Shown: positions 36,135 through 45,682, numbered from the stretch's first letter. The stretch is DNA of 64,000 nt from Wujia chipingensis (GCF_014337155.1 NZ_CP060632.1:124001-188000); one strand, 5' to 3'. The notes: generated by a model not told the origin, from the letters alone. Made by a program: numbers and translations.

Positions 36135-37022
36135 ATGGATGTAACGTTGAAGACCACATCGTTTGGTGGATATGACAAGAAGGCAGTAGAAAATTATATA
36201 GACGAATTGACAGCAGAACACGAGAAAGAGGTTGCAGATTTAAAGGCAAACGTATTGAAGCTGTCAGAGACAGTAAAGAATCTCCACACGATGAGAGAGG
36301 TTAACTTGAACGAATCTTCCAGCACGATCGAGAACCTCAAGAAGGTAAACGATGAGCTGCAGGTAGAAGTGACACAGCTCCGTGACAAGATGACAGCGTA
36401 CGAGACAAGAGAAGAAGAGTCAGCGAGCCGTTACGAGTCAATTTCCAGAACTTTGCTGGAGGCACGTGAGAGTGCAGATGCATTGACAAAGCAGACACAG
36501 AAGGAGTGCGGGGAGCTGCGCGCAAAGACAGAGGAAGAATGCGACAGACTGACACAGGAGACAAGTGATGCCTGCCGTCAGATGTCAGAGGAGACAACCG
36601 CAGAGTGCCAGCGTATGCATGCAGAGACAGTTGCAGCCTGTGAGAGACTCGATGCAGAGACAAAGAGCAAATGTCAGGAGCGCAAGGAATCCACATATGC
36701 AGAGTGTGAGCGCGTGAAGCGTGAGACAAGAGAAGAGACAGACAACCTGCGTGCAGAGACGGAGAGCGCATGTCAGTCTTTGAACGATCATACAGAGGAA
36801 ACCTGTGCAAATATGCGCGCAGAGGCAACTGCAGAGTGTGAGGAGATGCGGAATCAGGCAAGAACAGAGGCATACAATACACGTATGTCTGTGAAGCGTG
36901 AGTGCGAGAGTGTAAGCGAATATATGGCACAGATGAAAGCAGCACTTGATAATGTAGTTATTTCCGTAGACAATACGATTAAGGTTGCAGATCAGGCATT
37001 CCCTGAGATCAGCAACAATTAG
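36135..37022 (+). CDS. DivIVA-like coiled-coil protein with Cys-rich repeats
   Basis: 295 residues from ATG 36135 after AAAGGAGA. The N-terminus, TTSFGGYDKKAVENYIDEL, matches the membrane-curvature-binding start of DivIVA/GpsB proteins. The rest is a long coiled coil. Residues about 120-255 hold an 11-residue-like repeat, ExxAECxRxxxET, in which a cysteine follows E/A-E at regular intervals; there are about a dozen cysteines in all. Such regular cysteines on one face of a cytoplasmic coiled coil are unusual. The role is probably scaffolding at poles or septa, possibly related to the flagellar and MreB genes that follow. Confidence 0.72.
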   Translation: MDVTLKTTSFGGYDKKAVENYIDELTAEHEKEVADLKANVLKLSETVKNLHTMREVNLNESSSTIENLKKVNDELQVEVTQLRDKMTAYETREEESASRYESISRTLLEARESADALTKQTQKECGELRAKTEEECDRLTQETSDACRQMSEETTAECQRMHAETVAACERLDAETKSKCQERKESTYAECERVKRETREETDNLRAETESACQSLNDHTEETCANMRAEATAECEEMRNQARTEAYNTRMSVKRECESVSEYMAQMKAALDNVVISVDNTIKVADQAFPEISNN

Positions 37023-37047
37023 TCCGATTCAGAAAGCAGTATAGACG

Positions 37048-37081
37048 GGGCTGTCGCACATTGCGTGTGACAGCCTTATTA
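37048..37081 (+). terminator. Hairpin after the DivIVA-like gene
   Basis: GGCTGTCGCAC and GTGTGACAGCC form a stem with a short, weak T-rich tail. Partial readthrough into the next gene is likely. Confidence 0.55.
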
Positions 37082-37120
37082 GATACCGAGGCTTTACGAT
37101 ACGATAAGGGGGCGAGTGGC

Positions 37121-38935
37121 ATGGTAATTGAAAACAAATACCTCAGAAAAGCGATTGAAAAGACAAAATATATTGTGCTTGTAAAACGATATATTATCGA
37201 TATGCCGGGTTCCAGTCTGGTATATGTTTCACCGAACGCATCCGAGATTGGTATGAATGTCGAGATGCTGAACAAAGGAATGAAATTGTCCGAGGATTAT
37301 ATCTATCCGTCGGATCGTGAGATGGTAATGAAGACCATTCATAATGCGATTGACAATCGTGTTCAGGATTACGTGCACGAATATCGTATGGTTGGAGACG
37401 ATGGGGTGCTTCGACAGGTGCGGGTCAATATCTGTATCGAAGTTGTGTCAGAAGAAGAAAATACATATGAAGTAGAGTTTTATATCCGCGATATCTCTGC
37501 GGAGAAGGAAGAAGAAAAACAGGCGGAGATCAAACGGGCGATTGAAGAGCCAAACAGACGCATGCAGATTTCGCCGACGGGATCCCTGGTAATCAGCAAG
37601 CTGGATAATCCGGGCATGATTCCGCAGATTCAGAAGATGGAAATGATCATGAGTGGATTTTCACAACTCACTAATTTGTATTCTGTGTTTGTTGATGAGA
37701 ATGGCAAGGTGGAATCTACACCAGTCGGACCTGCGACGGATCTGGGTGATTTCTATGATCTGTTTGAGACGCCAACCTACAAAGAGTTTTTCAAAACGAT
37801 GAAGGAAGAAGTACTGGCAGAGATGAAGCCACATATCTTTGACCGCGAGGAAGGCGGTTATGGAAAGCTGGCAATGGCACCGATCTTCGTCGGTGATAAT
37901 TTGCAGGGGTTCTGGGTGCTTGGCTCTTATACACCGGATGAGACAGAGCATCTGGAGGAAATTTACGAGCTTCATTGGACGACAGCAGAACTGGTATCGG
38001 ATTTCCTGCTGCAAAGCTATAATTCTATTGTGGAATCTGCGAAGTCACGTGGCGCGGGCAAGAAGCTGCGTGAGGAGCTTGCACGACAGAGCATTGTCAA
38101 CAATGCATTGTCGAAGATCAACAGCAAATTAAGCGAAGATGTAGAACAGGTCATTGGCGAGACGTTGCGTGAGGTCGCGCTGCATATGGATTTGGACCGC
38201 ATGTTCTTATATACATTTGACAAGGACAATCCAAAAGCATTCAGTCTGCGAAGTTATTTCGATGTATCCGGTGAGATGCCGAGTGACGATATATTGACTT
38301 TGCTTCCGGAGCGTTTGTATCTTGTGGTAGACGCGATCAAGCGCGGCAATGGCTGTTGTATGCTTGACCGTACCAATATGACACAGCGCGATGTAATCAA
38401 CCTGATGCGGTATAATTTCCGGGCGGAGATCGCATATCCGATTTATCTGGAAGGAAGATTGTACGGTATTTTGATTTTTGCAGAGTCGAAATCGGAACGA
38501 ATCTGGACAAAAGAAGAACTTCGTTTCTCACAGAGTATCTCTCTGCTGATCCAGAATATGCTGGAAAATGCAGATGGCGATGATAATGTGCGAAATGTGA
38601 ATAAACATCTGATAGAAACATACAATAGTTTCCATGAGGGCATTTTTATCCGGGATCTGTACACGGGTTATGTATTCTTCTCCAACAAGGCACTCAATGA
38701 CATGCTTGGATATGATCTGACTGGTGGCGACAGCCGCAAGATCCTGAAGAATCTGCGCGATAAATTTGAGCATATGGATGGTGTCCGCAAGGATATTGCC
38801 GGACGGAAGATCACAAACTGGTGCAGCTATGTGCCAGCATTGGACGAGATCATGGATATCACGGAAGTGCCGATTGAATGGTTACAGGGAGGCGCTGCAA
38901 CCATGATTATTATGAAAAAAGCTAAGGATAATTAG
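37121..38935 (+). CDS. PAS/GAF sensor protein without recognised output domain
   Basis: 604 residues from ATG 37121 after AAGGGGG. The order appears to be an N-terminal PAS domain (about 25-130, ending YIRDISAEKEEE), a GAF-like or PocR-like ligand domain (about 150-300, with FSQLTNLYSVFVDENGK), a helix, a second GAF domain (about 330-500) and a C-terminal PAS domain (about 510-600). No kinase, GGDEF, EAL or methyl-accepting signature is seen. It may signal by protein contact. A sigma-28 promoter overlaps its last codons and serves the next gene. Domain borders are approximate. Confidence 0.65.
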   Translation: MVIENKYLRKAIEKTKYIVLVKRYIIDMPGSSLVYVSPNASEIGMNVEMLNKGMKLSEDYIYPSDREMVMKTIHNAIDNRVQDYVHEYRMVGDDGVLRQVRVNICIEVVSEEENTYEVEFYIRDISAEKEEEKQAEIKRAIEEPNRRMQISPTGSLVISKLDNPGMIPQIQKMEMIMSGFSQLTNLYSVFVDENGKVESTPVGPATDLGDFYDLFETPTYKEFFKTMKEEVLAEMKPHIFDREEGGYGKLAMAPIFVGDNLQGFWVLGSYTPDETEHLEEIYELHWTTAELVSDFLLQSYNSIVESAKSRGAGKKLREELARQSIVNNALSKINSKLSEDVEQVIGETLREVALHMDLDRMFLYTFDKDNPKAFSLRSYFDVSGEMPSDDILTLLPERLYLVVDAIKRGNGCCMLDRTNMTQRDVINLMRYNFRAEIAYPIYLEGRLYGILIFAESKSERIWTKEELRFSQSISLLIQNMLENADGDDNVRNVNKHLIETYNSFHEGIFIRDLYTGYVFFSNKALNDMLGYDLTGGDSRKILKNLRDKFEHMDGVRKDIAGRKITNWCSYVPALDEIMDITEVPIEWLQGGAATMIIMKKAKDN

Positions 38936-38949
38936 GAAATTTCCGATAT
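38923..38949 (+). promoter_or_regulatory. Sigma-28 promoter of mreB/mbl and rod genes
   Basis: TAAG (38923-38926), 16-base spacer, CCGATAT (38943-38949), 20 bases before the GTG start. Same elements as at the larger flagellin gene. Confidence 0.75.
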
Positions 38950-38969
38950 ATAGATAGGAGGAACAAGAC

Positions 38970-39959
38970 GTGGCAAGTTCAGACATTGGAATCGACTTAG
39001 GAACCGCCAGTATATTAGTCTATGTCAAAGGAAAGGGCGTCGTATTGAAGGAGCCGTCCGTAGTTGCCTATGACAGAGATACCGAACAGATCATGGCAAT
39101 CGGGGAAGAGGCAAGACTGATGCTCGGAAGAACACCTGGGAATATCGTTGCGGTGCGTCCGCTCAGACAGGGTGTTATCTCCGATTATAAAACGACAGAA
39201 AAGATGTTGAAATATTTTATCCAGAAGGCAGTGGGCAAGAGCTTCTTCGGTAGAAGACCACGTATTAGTGTATGTGTGCCATCCGGTGTTACGGATGTAG
39301 AGAAGCGTGCTGTTGAGGATGCGACCTATCAGGCGGGTGCCAGAGATGTCTATATCATTGAGGAGCCGGTTGCAGCCGCAATCGGAGCCGGTATTGACAT
39401 TTCCAGACCATGCGGAAATATGATCGTAGATATCGGAGGCGGTACTTCGGATATCGCAGTTATTTCACTGGATGGCGTGGTTGTATCATCGTCCATCAAG
39501 GTAGCGGGCGATGATTTCGACGATGCGATCGTTCGTTTTATGCGGAAACGTCATAATCTGTTGATCGGTGAGCGTTCGGCAGAGGAGATCAAGATCAATA
39601 TTGGAACCTGTTACAAACGACCAGAGAATATCTCCATGGATATCCGTGGACGAAATCTGGTAACCGGACTTCCAAAGACGGTAACGGTATCTTCGGATGA
39701 GACCGAGGAGGCGCTGCGCGAGGTGACATCCCAGATCGTGGATGCAGTACATTCGGTATTGGAGCGTACACCACCAGAGCTGGCAGCTGATATCGCAGAC
39801 CGTGGAATCGTGTTGACTGGTGGCGGTGCATTGCTGCACGGACTCGAAGATCTGATCGAGGAGAACACCGGAATCACAACGATGACAGCCGAGGAACCAC
39901 TGACTGCAGTGGCAATCGGTACAGGTAAGTATATTGAGTTTTTGAGTGAGCGAAAGTAG
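38970..39959 (+). CDS. mbl: MreB/Mbl actin-like cell-shape protein
   Basis: 329 residues from GTG 38970 after AGGAGGAAC. Actin-fold motifs: DIGIDLGTASI, VRPLRQGVISDY, EEPVAAAIGAG, DIGGGTSDIAVISL and VLTGGGALLHGL. It forms membrane-bound filaments that steer cell-wall synthesis. The next two genes are flhO/flhP-type rod-hook genes, the same order as mbl-flhO-flhP in B. subtilis, which favours Mbl over MreB. The closely spaced sigma-28 promoter ties it to flagellar gene expression. Confidence 0.9.
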   Translation: MASSDIGIDLGTASILVYVKGKGVVLKEPSVVAYDRDTEQIMAIGEEARLMLGRTPGNIVAVRPLRQGVISDYKTTEKMLKYFIQKAVGKSFFGRRPRISVCVPSGVTDVEKRAVEDATYQAGARDVYIIEEPVAAAIGAGIDISRPCGNMIVDIGGGTSDIAVISLDGVVVSSSIKVAGDDFDDAIVRFMRKRHNLLIGERSAEEIKINIGTCYKRPENISMDIRGRNLVTGLPKTVTVSSDETEEALREVTSQIVDAVHSVLERTPPELAADIADRGIVLTGGGALLHGLEDLIEENTGITTMTAEEPLTAVAIGTGKYIEFLSERK

Positions 39960-39973
39960 AAAGTAGGAAAACG

Positions 39974-40756
39974 ATGGTAAGAGGGTTGTACACGGCATGG
40001 ACCGGACTTCGCAACGAGGAAAAGAGAATGGATGTTGTGACAAACAACATGGCGAACGCGGACACGACCGGCTACAAAAAGGTGGACGTTACATCGCAGT
40101 CTTTTGACCGCCAGCTGGCAGTCAAGATTGACGATCCAACGATCGGACCGAACATAAAGCAGGGCATCGGCGGCGTGAACCTCGGCGTGAAGATCGGAGA
40201 GACGTATTATGATATGTCTCAGGGAAATTTCAGACAGACAGAAGACCAGTACAATTTGGCATTATCCGGCAGCGGATTTTTTACCATCAGCACAACAGAC
40301 AAGAGTGGAACGACAACGACACGCTACACGCGCGATGGCGATTTCACTGTAACCAGGGACGGTTATCTTGTGACAAAGGATGGCGATTATGTGCTGGCGG
40401 AAGGCGGTAATCGTATACAGATTCCGAATGCAAATCTGGTCAAGATCAGCGTAAATCAGGCGGGAGAAATTTACTCTGGCAATACGTATGTTGCGAAATT
40501 GCAGTTGGTTGATTTTCAGAGCTACGACGCATTATCCAGCTATGGTGAGAATATGTACGAAGCCGTGGATGGCGCCGTACAGACACAGGCGGATGCAACA
40601 GTCAATCAGGGATATCTGGAAATGTCAAATGTCAATATGGTCACAGAGATGGTTGATATGATCGCGGTCACAAGAGCGTATGAGACAAATCAGAAGATGG
40701 TTCAGACGATCGACCAGACCTTGGACAAGGCAGTCAATGAAATCGGACGGTTATAG
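39974..40756 (+). CDS. flhO: Flagellar basal-body rod/hook protein FlhO (FlgF/FlgG family)
   Basis: 260 residues, 14 bases after mbl. N-terminal VTNNMANADTTGYKK and C-terminal MVDMIAVTRAYETNQKMVQTIDQ are the FlgF/FlgG-type signatures that form the coaxial rod helices. The middle has the GSGFFTI beta domain. By synteny with mbl-flhO-flhP it is FlhO, a distal-rod protein. Confidence 0.92.
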   Translation: MVRGLYTAWTGLRNEEKRMDVVTNNMANADTTGYKKVDVTSQSFDRQLAVKIDDPTIGPNIKQGIGGVNLGVKIGETYYDMSQGNFRQTEDQYNLALSGSGFFTISTTDKSGTTTTRYTRDGDFTVTRDGYLVTKDGDYVLAEGGNRIQIPNANLVKISVNQAGEIYSGNTYVAKLQLVDFQSYDALSSYGENMYEAVDGAVQTQADATVNQGYLEMSNVNMVTEMVDMIAVTRAYETNQKMVQTIDQTLDKAVNEIGRL

Positions 40757-40782
40757 TGGAAGATAATAGGAGGTAGTAGCGT

Positions 40783-41613
40783 ATGATGCGATCACTTTGG
40801 ACGGCTGCATCCGGTATGCGGGCACAGCAGGTCAATGTAGATACAATTGCAAATAACGTAGCAAATATTAATACGATTGGTTATAAATCACAGCAGGCGA
40901 GCTTCAAGTCACTGCTGTATCAGAACCTGCAGTCGACATCGACGAACAATGCAGGCGAGAACAAGCCGGTTGCGGCAGAGGTAGGTCTTGGCAGCCGTGT
41001 GGCAGCGATTACAAGTACATTTACACAGGGAAACCTGACGCATGTGGAGAATCCGTTCAGTGTAGCGCTGGAAGGGGATGGTTTCTTCCAGATTCGCACG
41101 GAGAGTGGAGAATTGCAGTACACAAGAGATGGTTCGTTTGAAATCTCGCCGGTTGCAAATGGAAACATGCTTTGTACATCTGACGGAAATCCGGTTCTGG
41201 ATGCATATGGAAATCAAATCATATTGCCATCTAATCGTGTGGCAACGGATCTGGTAGTTAATCAGGATGGCACTCTGGCATTCCCGGATGGTACAGGGAA
41301 CCCAGCAGTGATTACAGATGCGAATGGACGTCCGGTCAAGTTTGGTATTTACCAGTTTAATAATCCGGCAGGTCTTTCCAAGGAAGGCAGCAACAATTAT
41401 TCGGTAACCGTCGCAAGTGGCGCGGCAGTTGCGGAGAATGGAAATGCGGCAGTGAAGCAGACAAAGACGCATCAGTATTACACGGAGGCATCGAATGTCG
41501 ATGTGGCAAATGAGATGGTTAACCTGATCGTGGCACAGCGTGCATACGAAATGAATTCCAAAGCAATTCAGGCATCCGACGAAATGATGCAACAGGCTAA
41601 CGCTCTTCGTTAG
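40783..41613 (+). CDS. flhP: Flagellar rod/hook protein FlhP (FlgG family)
   Basis: 276 residues; a double ATG (40783 and 40786) follows AGGAGG. DTIANNVANINTIGYKS at the N-terminus and EMVNLIVAQRAYEMNSKAIQASDEM at the C-terminus are FlgG-type. The central GDGFFQI and beta-rich region are complete. It should form the distal rod next to the hook, after FlhO in the operon. Confidence 0.93.
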   Translation: MMRSLWTAASGMRAQQVNVDTIANNVANINTIGYKSQQASFKSLLYQNLQSTSTNNAGENKPVAAEVGLGSRVAAITSTFTQGNLTHVENPFSVALEGDGFFQIRTESGELQYTRDGSFEISPVANGNMLCTSDGNPVLDAYGNQIILPSNRVATDLVVNQDGTLAFPDGTGNPAVITDANGRPVKFGIYQFNNPAGLSKEGSNNYSVTVASGAAVAENGNAAVKQTKTHQYYTEASNVDVANEMVNLIVAQRAYEMNSKAIQASDEMMQQANALR

Positions 41614-41632
41614 GTAGAGGAAAGGTGACCTT

Positions 41633-42037
41633 ATGGAAAACATCACAAACCTTACAAATAAAGATTATTCATCCTATGTGACACAGGCACAGACGAGCAA
41701 CTTAACCAATCAGATCAAGAAATCAACCTCCTCGGAAGCAACCGATGAGGAGATGCTTGCGGCATGCAAGGAGTTTGAAGCATATCTGGTCGAGCAGGTG
41801 TATAAGCAGGTACAGGCAACGATCAAGTCCGACAGCGATGAGGACGACAACCCATATGCAGACTACGCATATGACCTGCAGGCGCAGCAGTATGCAAAGC
41901 TGGTCAGCGATCAGGGCAAGCTTGGTCTGGCACAGCAGCTATACGAATCTATGAAGAAACAGAATGCGGCAATCACGCCGGAGGAGCTGCATGAGCAGGA
42001 ACAGGCTGCGGCAACTACGCAGACACAAAATGCATAA
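41633..42037 (+). CDS. FlgJ-type rod-binding protein
   Basis: 134 residues. The central CKEFEAYLVEQVYKQVQATIKS and the following YAKLVSDQGKLGLAQQLYESM match the N-terminal rod-binding domain of FlgJ (rod-binding family). The muramidase domain of enterobacterial FlgJ is absent, as is usual in Firmicutes. The Gln/Thr-rich tail is unstructured. Last gene of the mbl-flhO-flhP operon, 19 bases after flhP. Confidence 0.85.
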   Translation: MENITNLTNKDYSSYVTQAQTSNLTNQIKKSTSSEATDEEMLAACKEFEAYLVEQVYKQVQATIKSDSDEDDNPYADYAYDLQAQQYAKLVSDQGKLGLAQQLYESMKKQNAAITPEELHEQEQAAATTQTQNA

Positions 42038-42057
42038 AATACAAATAGGATCATGAC

Positions 42058-44406
42058 ATGATTAGAGAAGGCTACATAGAAAAAATCGTATATAAAAGCG
42101 ACGAAACGGGCTATTGTGTGATGTCCGTGGAAGGCGAAGAAGGTGAAGAGATCTTCGTTGGCACCCTGCCGGGTGCCGGTGAAGGTCTCTATGTGATTGC
42201 AGAGGGAGAATACGTGAATCATCCGCAGTATGATATTCAGTTCAAATTCTCCTCCTGCGAGATTCAGATGCCGAAGGATACACTTGGAATCGAGCGGTAT
42301 TTAGGCTCTGGTATCATCAAGGGCATTGGTGCCGTTTTGGCGAAGAAGATCGTCAAGAAATTCAAGGATGACACCCTTCGGATCATCGAGGAGGAACCAG
42401 AGCGGTTGGCGGAGATCAGTGGAATCTCTGAGCGAAAGGCACAAGCGATCGCGACCTCGTATCTGGAGAAGAAGGAATTTCAGGAGGTTGCCATTTTTCT
42501 GGCGCAGTATGGAATTTCGGTGAATCTGGCAATTCGCATCTTCAATACATATGGAAATAAAGTCTATGACATTCTGCGCGGCAATCCATATAAACTGGCG
42601 GAGGATATTTCCGGTATCGGATTCCGGATCGCGGATGATATCGCAAAGCGCATGGGAATTGCACAGGATTCTGAATTCCGTTTGCGGTCGGCTGTGCTGT
42701 ATGTGCTGAATATGGCAGGCGGCGAGGGACATATGTATCTGCCGAAGCAGCTTTTGCTGCGCCGCTGTGTGGAGCTGACGCGCGACACTGCAACGGATGT
42801 CGAAGGCATCTATGGACAGTCGGCGCTTGGTTATGCAGAATACGCGGATGCGACAAGTGCGGAATCGGCGTACGAACAGACGGTTTCCCTGTTTGAACAG
42901 CAGTTGATGGAGCTGCTGATCGCAGGCAAGATCATGATCAAGCAGATCGATGAAGAAGATGTCGTCTATCTGGCATCGAATTATTATGTGGAGCTGAATT
43001 CTGCAAGACTGCTTACCGATCTGCAGCTTCGCTATGATATGGAACAGGACGAGCTGGAACGGGAAATTCAGAAGATTGAAAAAGAAGAAAAACTGACATT
43101 GGATGAGCTGCAGCGGGCAGCTGTAAAATCGGCGATCAAAGCCGGGGTGGCAGTTATTACCGGTGGTCCCGGAACCGGAAAAACGACGATCATCAATGTT
43201 ATTATCAAATATTTCTCCAAGAAAGGTATGGAGATCAAGCTTTGTGCACCGACCGGGCGTGCAGCGAAGCGTATGACCGAGTCGACCGGATGGCCGGCAC
43301 AGACGATTCATCGTCTGCTGGAAATCAGCGGTGCGATGGATGAGGACAGCAAAAATCAGGACGATCACGGCATGCATTTTTCACGAAATGCAGACAATCC
43401 ACTCGAATGTGATGCGATCATCGTGGATGAGATGTCGATGGTTGATGCGTATATCTTTTATTCACTCGTGCAGGCGGTTCCATATGGAACGAGACTGATC
43501 TTCGTCGGGGATGTAAACCAGCTTCCTTCCGTGGGTGCCGGAAATGTGCTGAAGGATATTATCAATTCGGGCTGCTTCCCGGTTACGACGCTGAACAAGA
43601 TCTTCCGGCAGGAGGATGGCAGCGACATCGTATTCAATGCGCATAAGATCCAGCGTGGCGAGCATCTGATCCTGACGAACAAGAGCAAGGACTTCTTCTT
43701 TATCCCACAGCGGACAGCATCGCAGATCATCGAGGAAGTACAGATACTCACGATGAAGAATCTGCCGAATTACTATGGATTTTCACCGCAGGAAATCCAG
43801 ATCCTGTGTCCGATGCGGAAATACGAAGTCGGCGTGGAGAATATGAACCAGAAGCTGCAAAACCGTCTGAATCCGAAGGCGAAGGACAAGCCCGAGCATG
43901 TGCGTGGCGATGTGACCTTCCGAAAGGGCGACAAGGTCATGCAGATCAAGAATAATTACCAACAGGAGTGGAAGATTTACGGTGTTTCCAAGACAGGTAC
44001 CGGCAGAGGCTATGTGCTGGATGAAGGTGTCGGTGTATTTAACGGAGATATGGGCGTGATTACCGATATCAGTGATTACGATGAGGAGCTGACAATCCTG
44101 TTTGACGACGGACGAGAGAGTGTTTATAACTATAAAGAGCTGGATCAGATCGAGCATGCATTTGCCGTGACGATTCATAAATCACAGGGTAGTGAGTATC
44201 CGGCAGTTATCATTCCGCTGCTTGGCGGAAACCGGAAACTGATGAACCGGAATCTGATTTACACAGCAATCACGCGTGCGAGACAGCTGGTTATTATCGT
44301 CGGTGATGTGAATCTGGTAAACCAGATGGTTGATAATTCCGAGGAGCAGAAGCGGTACACGTCGCTGGCACTTCGGTTAGAGGAGTTAAATGAGAGTATG
44401 GAATAA
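42058..44406 (+). CDS. recD2: RecD2-type ATP-dependent helicase
   Basis: 782 residues. N-terminal OB-like domain and helix-hairpin-helix region (GIGAVLAKKIVKKF, ISGISERKAQAI), then an SF1B helicase core with Walker A GGPGTGKTT (about 369-377), DEMSMVD, GDVNQLPSVG, and motif VI-like YTAITRARQLV. RecD2 is a 5'-3' helicase for replication and repair in bacteria without RecBCD-type RecD. The comF gene starts inside its last codons, so the two are translationally coupled. Confidence 0.95.
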   Translation: MIREGYIEKIVYKSDETGYCVMSVEGEEGEEIFVGTLPGAGEGLYVIAEGEYVNHPQYDIQFKFSSCEIQMPKDTLGIERYLGSGIIKGIGAVLAKKIVKKFKDDTLRIIEEEPERLAEISGISERKAQAIATSYLEKKEFQEVAIFLAQYGISVNLAIRIFNTYGNKVYDILRGNPYKLAEDISGIGFRIADDIAKRMGIAQDSEFRLRSAVLYVLNMAGGEGHMYLPKQLLLRRCVELTRDTATDVEGIYGQSALGYAEYADATSAESAYEQTVSLFEQQLMELLIAGKIMIKQIDEEDVVYLASNYYVELNSARLLTDLQLRYDMEQDELEREIQKIEKEEKLTLDELQRAAVKSAIKAGVAVITGGPGTGKTTIINVIIKYFSKKGMEIKLCAPTGRAAKRMTESTGWPAQTIHRLLEISGAMDEDSKNQDDHGMHFSRNADNPLECDAIIVDEMSMVDAYIFYSLVQAVPYGTRLIFVGDVNQLPSVGAGNVLKDIINSGCFPVTTLNKIFRQEDGSDIVFNAHKIQRGEHLILTNKSKDFFFIPQRTASQIIEEVQILTMKNLPNYYGFSPQEIQILCPMRKYEVGVENMNQKLQNRLNPKAKDKPEHVRGDVTFRKGDKVMQIKNNYQQEWKIYGVSKTGTGRGYVLDEGVGVFNGDMGVITDISDYDEELTILFDDGRESVYNYKELDQIEHAFAVTIHKSQGSEYPAVIIPLLGGNRKLMNRNLIYTAITRARQLVIIVGDVNLVNQMVDNSEEQKRYTSLALRLEELNESME

Positions 44407-45103
44407 ACTTGTGAATTGGATATATCCGCCGACCTGTCCGCTTTGTGGCGATGTGACAGGGAGACAGGCTGGACAGGTGTGTGACGAGTGCAGACCGATG
44501 ATTGATTATCCGGCACAGCCAGTTTGCATGCGGTGTGGGTGCGAGATCACTGATGAGGAAGCGGAGCTGTGTGAGGATTGTACGCGGCATACACGGACAT
44601 ATATACAGGGCTTTCCGGCGATGAAATACCAGTATCCACTTGATGAGAGTCTGGCGCGGTTCAAGTATCACAATCAGCGTGATTATGCAGCATTCTATGC
44701 AGGACAGATCGTGAAACGGCATGGACTCACATTGCAGAGTCTGGGGATTGATGCGCTGATTCCGATCCCAATCCATAAGCGCAAGCTGGAGAAGCGTGGT
44801 TACAATCAGGCGGAGCTTCTGGCAGATGCACTTGGAAAGAAACTGGATATACCGGTTGAACGGGAGCTGCTTGCGCGTGTGGTAAATACAGAACCGCAGA
44901 AAAGTCTGGACCCGGAGCACCGCGAGCAAAATTTAAAAAAGGCTTTTCAATGTATAGAAAAAAGTGTAAGCTATAAGAAAGTATTGTTGGTCGATGATAT
45001 TTACACGACGGGGGCTACGATCGAGGCATGTACGAAGAGTCTGCATGCGGCGGGAATCCCGGATGTTTATTATACAAGTGTAGCAATCGGAACCGGAAGA
45101 TGA
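44390..45103 (+). CDS. comFC: ComF family protein (ComFC-like)
   Basis: 237 residues, overlapping recD2 by 17 bases. N-terminal zinc ribbon (CPLCG, CDEC, CMRCGC, CEDC) and a C-terminal phosphoribosyltransferase fold with VLLVDDIYTTGAT (about 198-210). ComF proteins act in uptake of transforming DNA, but the family is also widespread in non-competent species. The next gene is yvyF-like, as in B. subtilis. Confidence 0.92.
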   Translation: MRVWNKLVNWIYPPTCPLCGDVTGRQAGQVCDECRPMIDYPAQPVCMRCGCEITDEEAELCEDCTRHTRTYIQGFPAMKYQYPLDESLARFKYHNQRDYAAFYAGQIVKRHGLTLQSLGIDALIPIPIHKRKLEKRGYNQAELLADALGKKLDIPVERELLARVVNTEPQKSLDPEHREQNLKKAFQCIEKSVSYKKVLLVDDIYTTGATIEACTKSLHAAGIPDVYYTSVAIGTGR

Positions 45104-45150
45104 AAGTGATATAGAGATTGTGTCAGAATAGATAGAGGGAGGAACAAATC

Positions 45151-45546
45151 ATGGAACTGATGAATTGCAGAAACTGTAAGAAGTTATTTAATTATATTGC
45201 GGGCGAAAAGCTGTGCCCTGCATGTAAAGAAAAGCTGGAAGAGAAGTTTCAGAAAGTAAAGAAATATATCGAGGAGAATCCACGCGAGAATATCAATCAG
45301 GTAGCGGAAGCGTGTGATGTTACGATCAAGCAGATCAAATACTGGGTGCGCGAGGAACGTTTATCCTTTACCGATGATTCTCTGGTTGGTCTGGAATGTG
45401 AGCGCTGCGGCAAGATGATCCACAGCGGAAGATTCTGTAAGGAGTGTGCAGGCGGACTGGCAGATGCGATGACAAACGCTTACAAGCGGGAACGCCAGCA
45501 GGCGGTTCGGAAGAGTTCCGCTGGTAAGATGCGATTTCTTGACTAA
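45151..45546 (+). CDS. YvyF-like flagellar operon protein
   Basis: 131 residues after GGGAGG. N-terminal CRNCKKLFNYIAGEKLCPAC zinc knuckle, a MerR-like helix-turn-helix segment VAEACDVTIKQIKYWVREERL, then a second CERCGK/CKEC pair. This matches the TIGR03826/YvyF family found between comF and flgM. Proposed roles include regulation of or assistance to flagellar gene expression; none is settled. Confidence 0.88.
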   Translation: MELMNCRNCKKLFNYIAGEKLCPACKEKLEEKFQKVKKYIEENPRENINQVAEACDVTIKQIKYWVREERLSFTDDSLVGLECERCGKMIHSGRFCKECAGGLADAMTNAYKRERQQAVRKSSAGKMRFLD

Positions 45547-45605
45547 TCCAGTGGATGAAAAGCAGGCAGGGATTGCTTCTGTATAAAATACATAAAACAG
45601 AGAAG

Positions 45606-45643
45606 AGACATATGCACAAATGCTGGTGCATGTGTCTTTTTTT
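45606..45643 (+). terminator. Terminator after the yvyF-like gene
   Basis: AGACATATGCAC pairs with GTGCATGTGTCT, followed by a run of Ts. It separates recD2-comF-yvyF from the flgM operon. Confidence 0.85.
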
Positions 45644-45656
45644 ACATAAAAAGGGT

Positions 45657-45682
45657 TATGATACAGGGAAAACTTCCGATAT
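45657..45682 (+). promoter_or_regulatory. Candidate sigma-28 promoter of flgM
   Basis: CCGATAT (45676-45682) matches the sigma-28 -10. The -35 (TATG or TTAT, 15-16 bases upstream) is poorer than at the flagellin genes. Confidence 0.5.
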
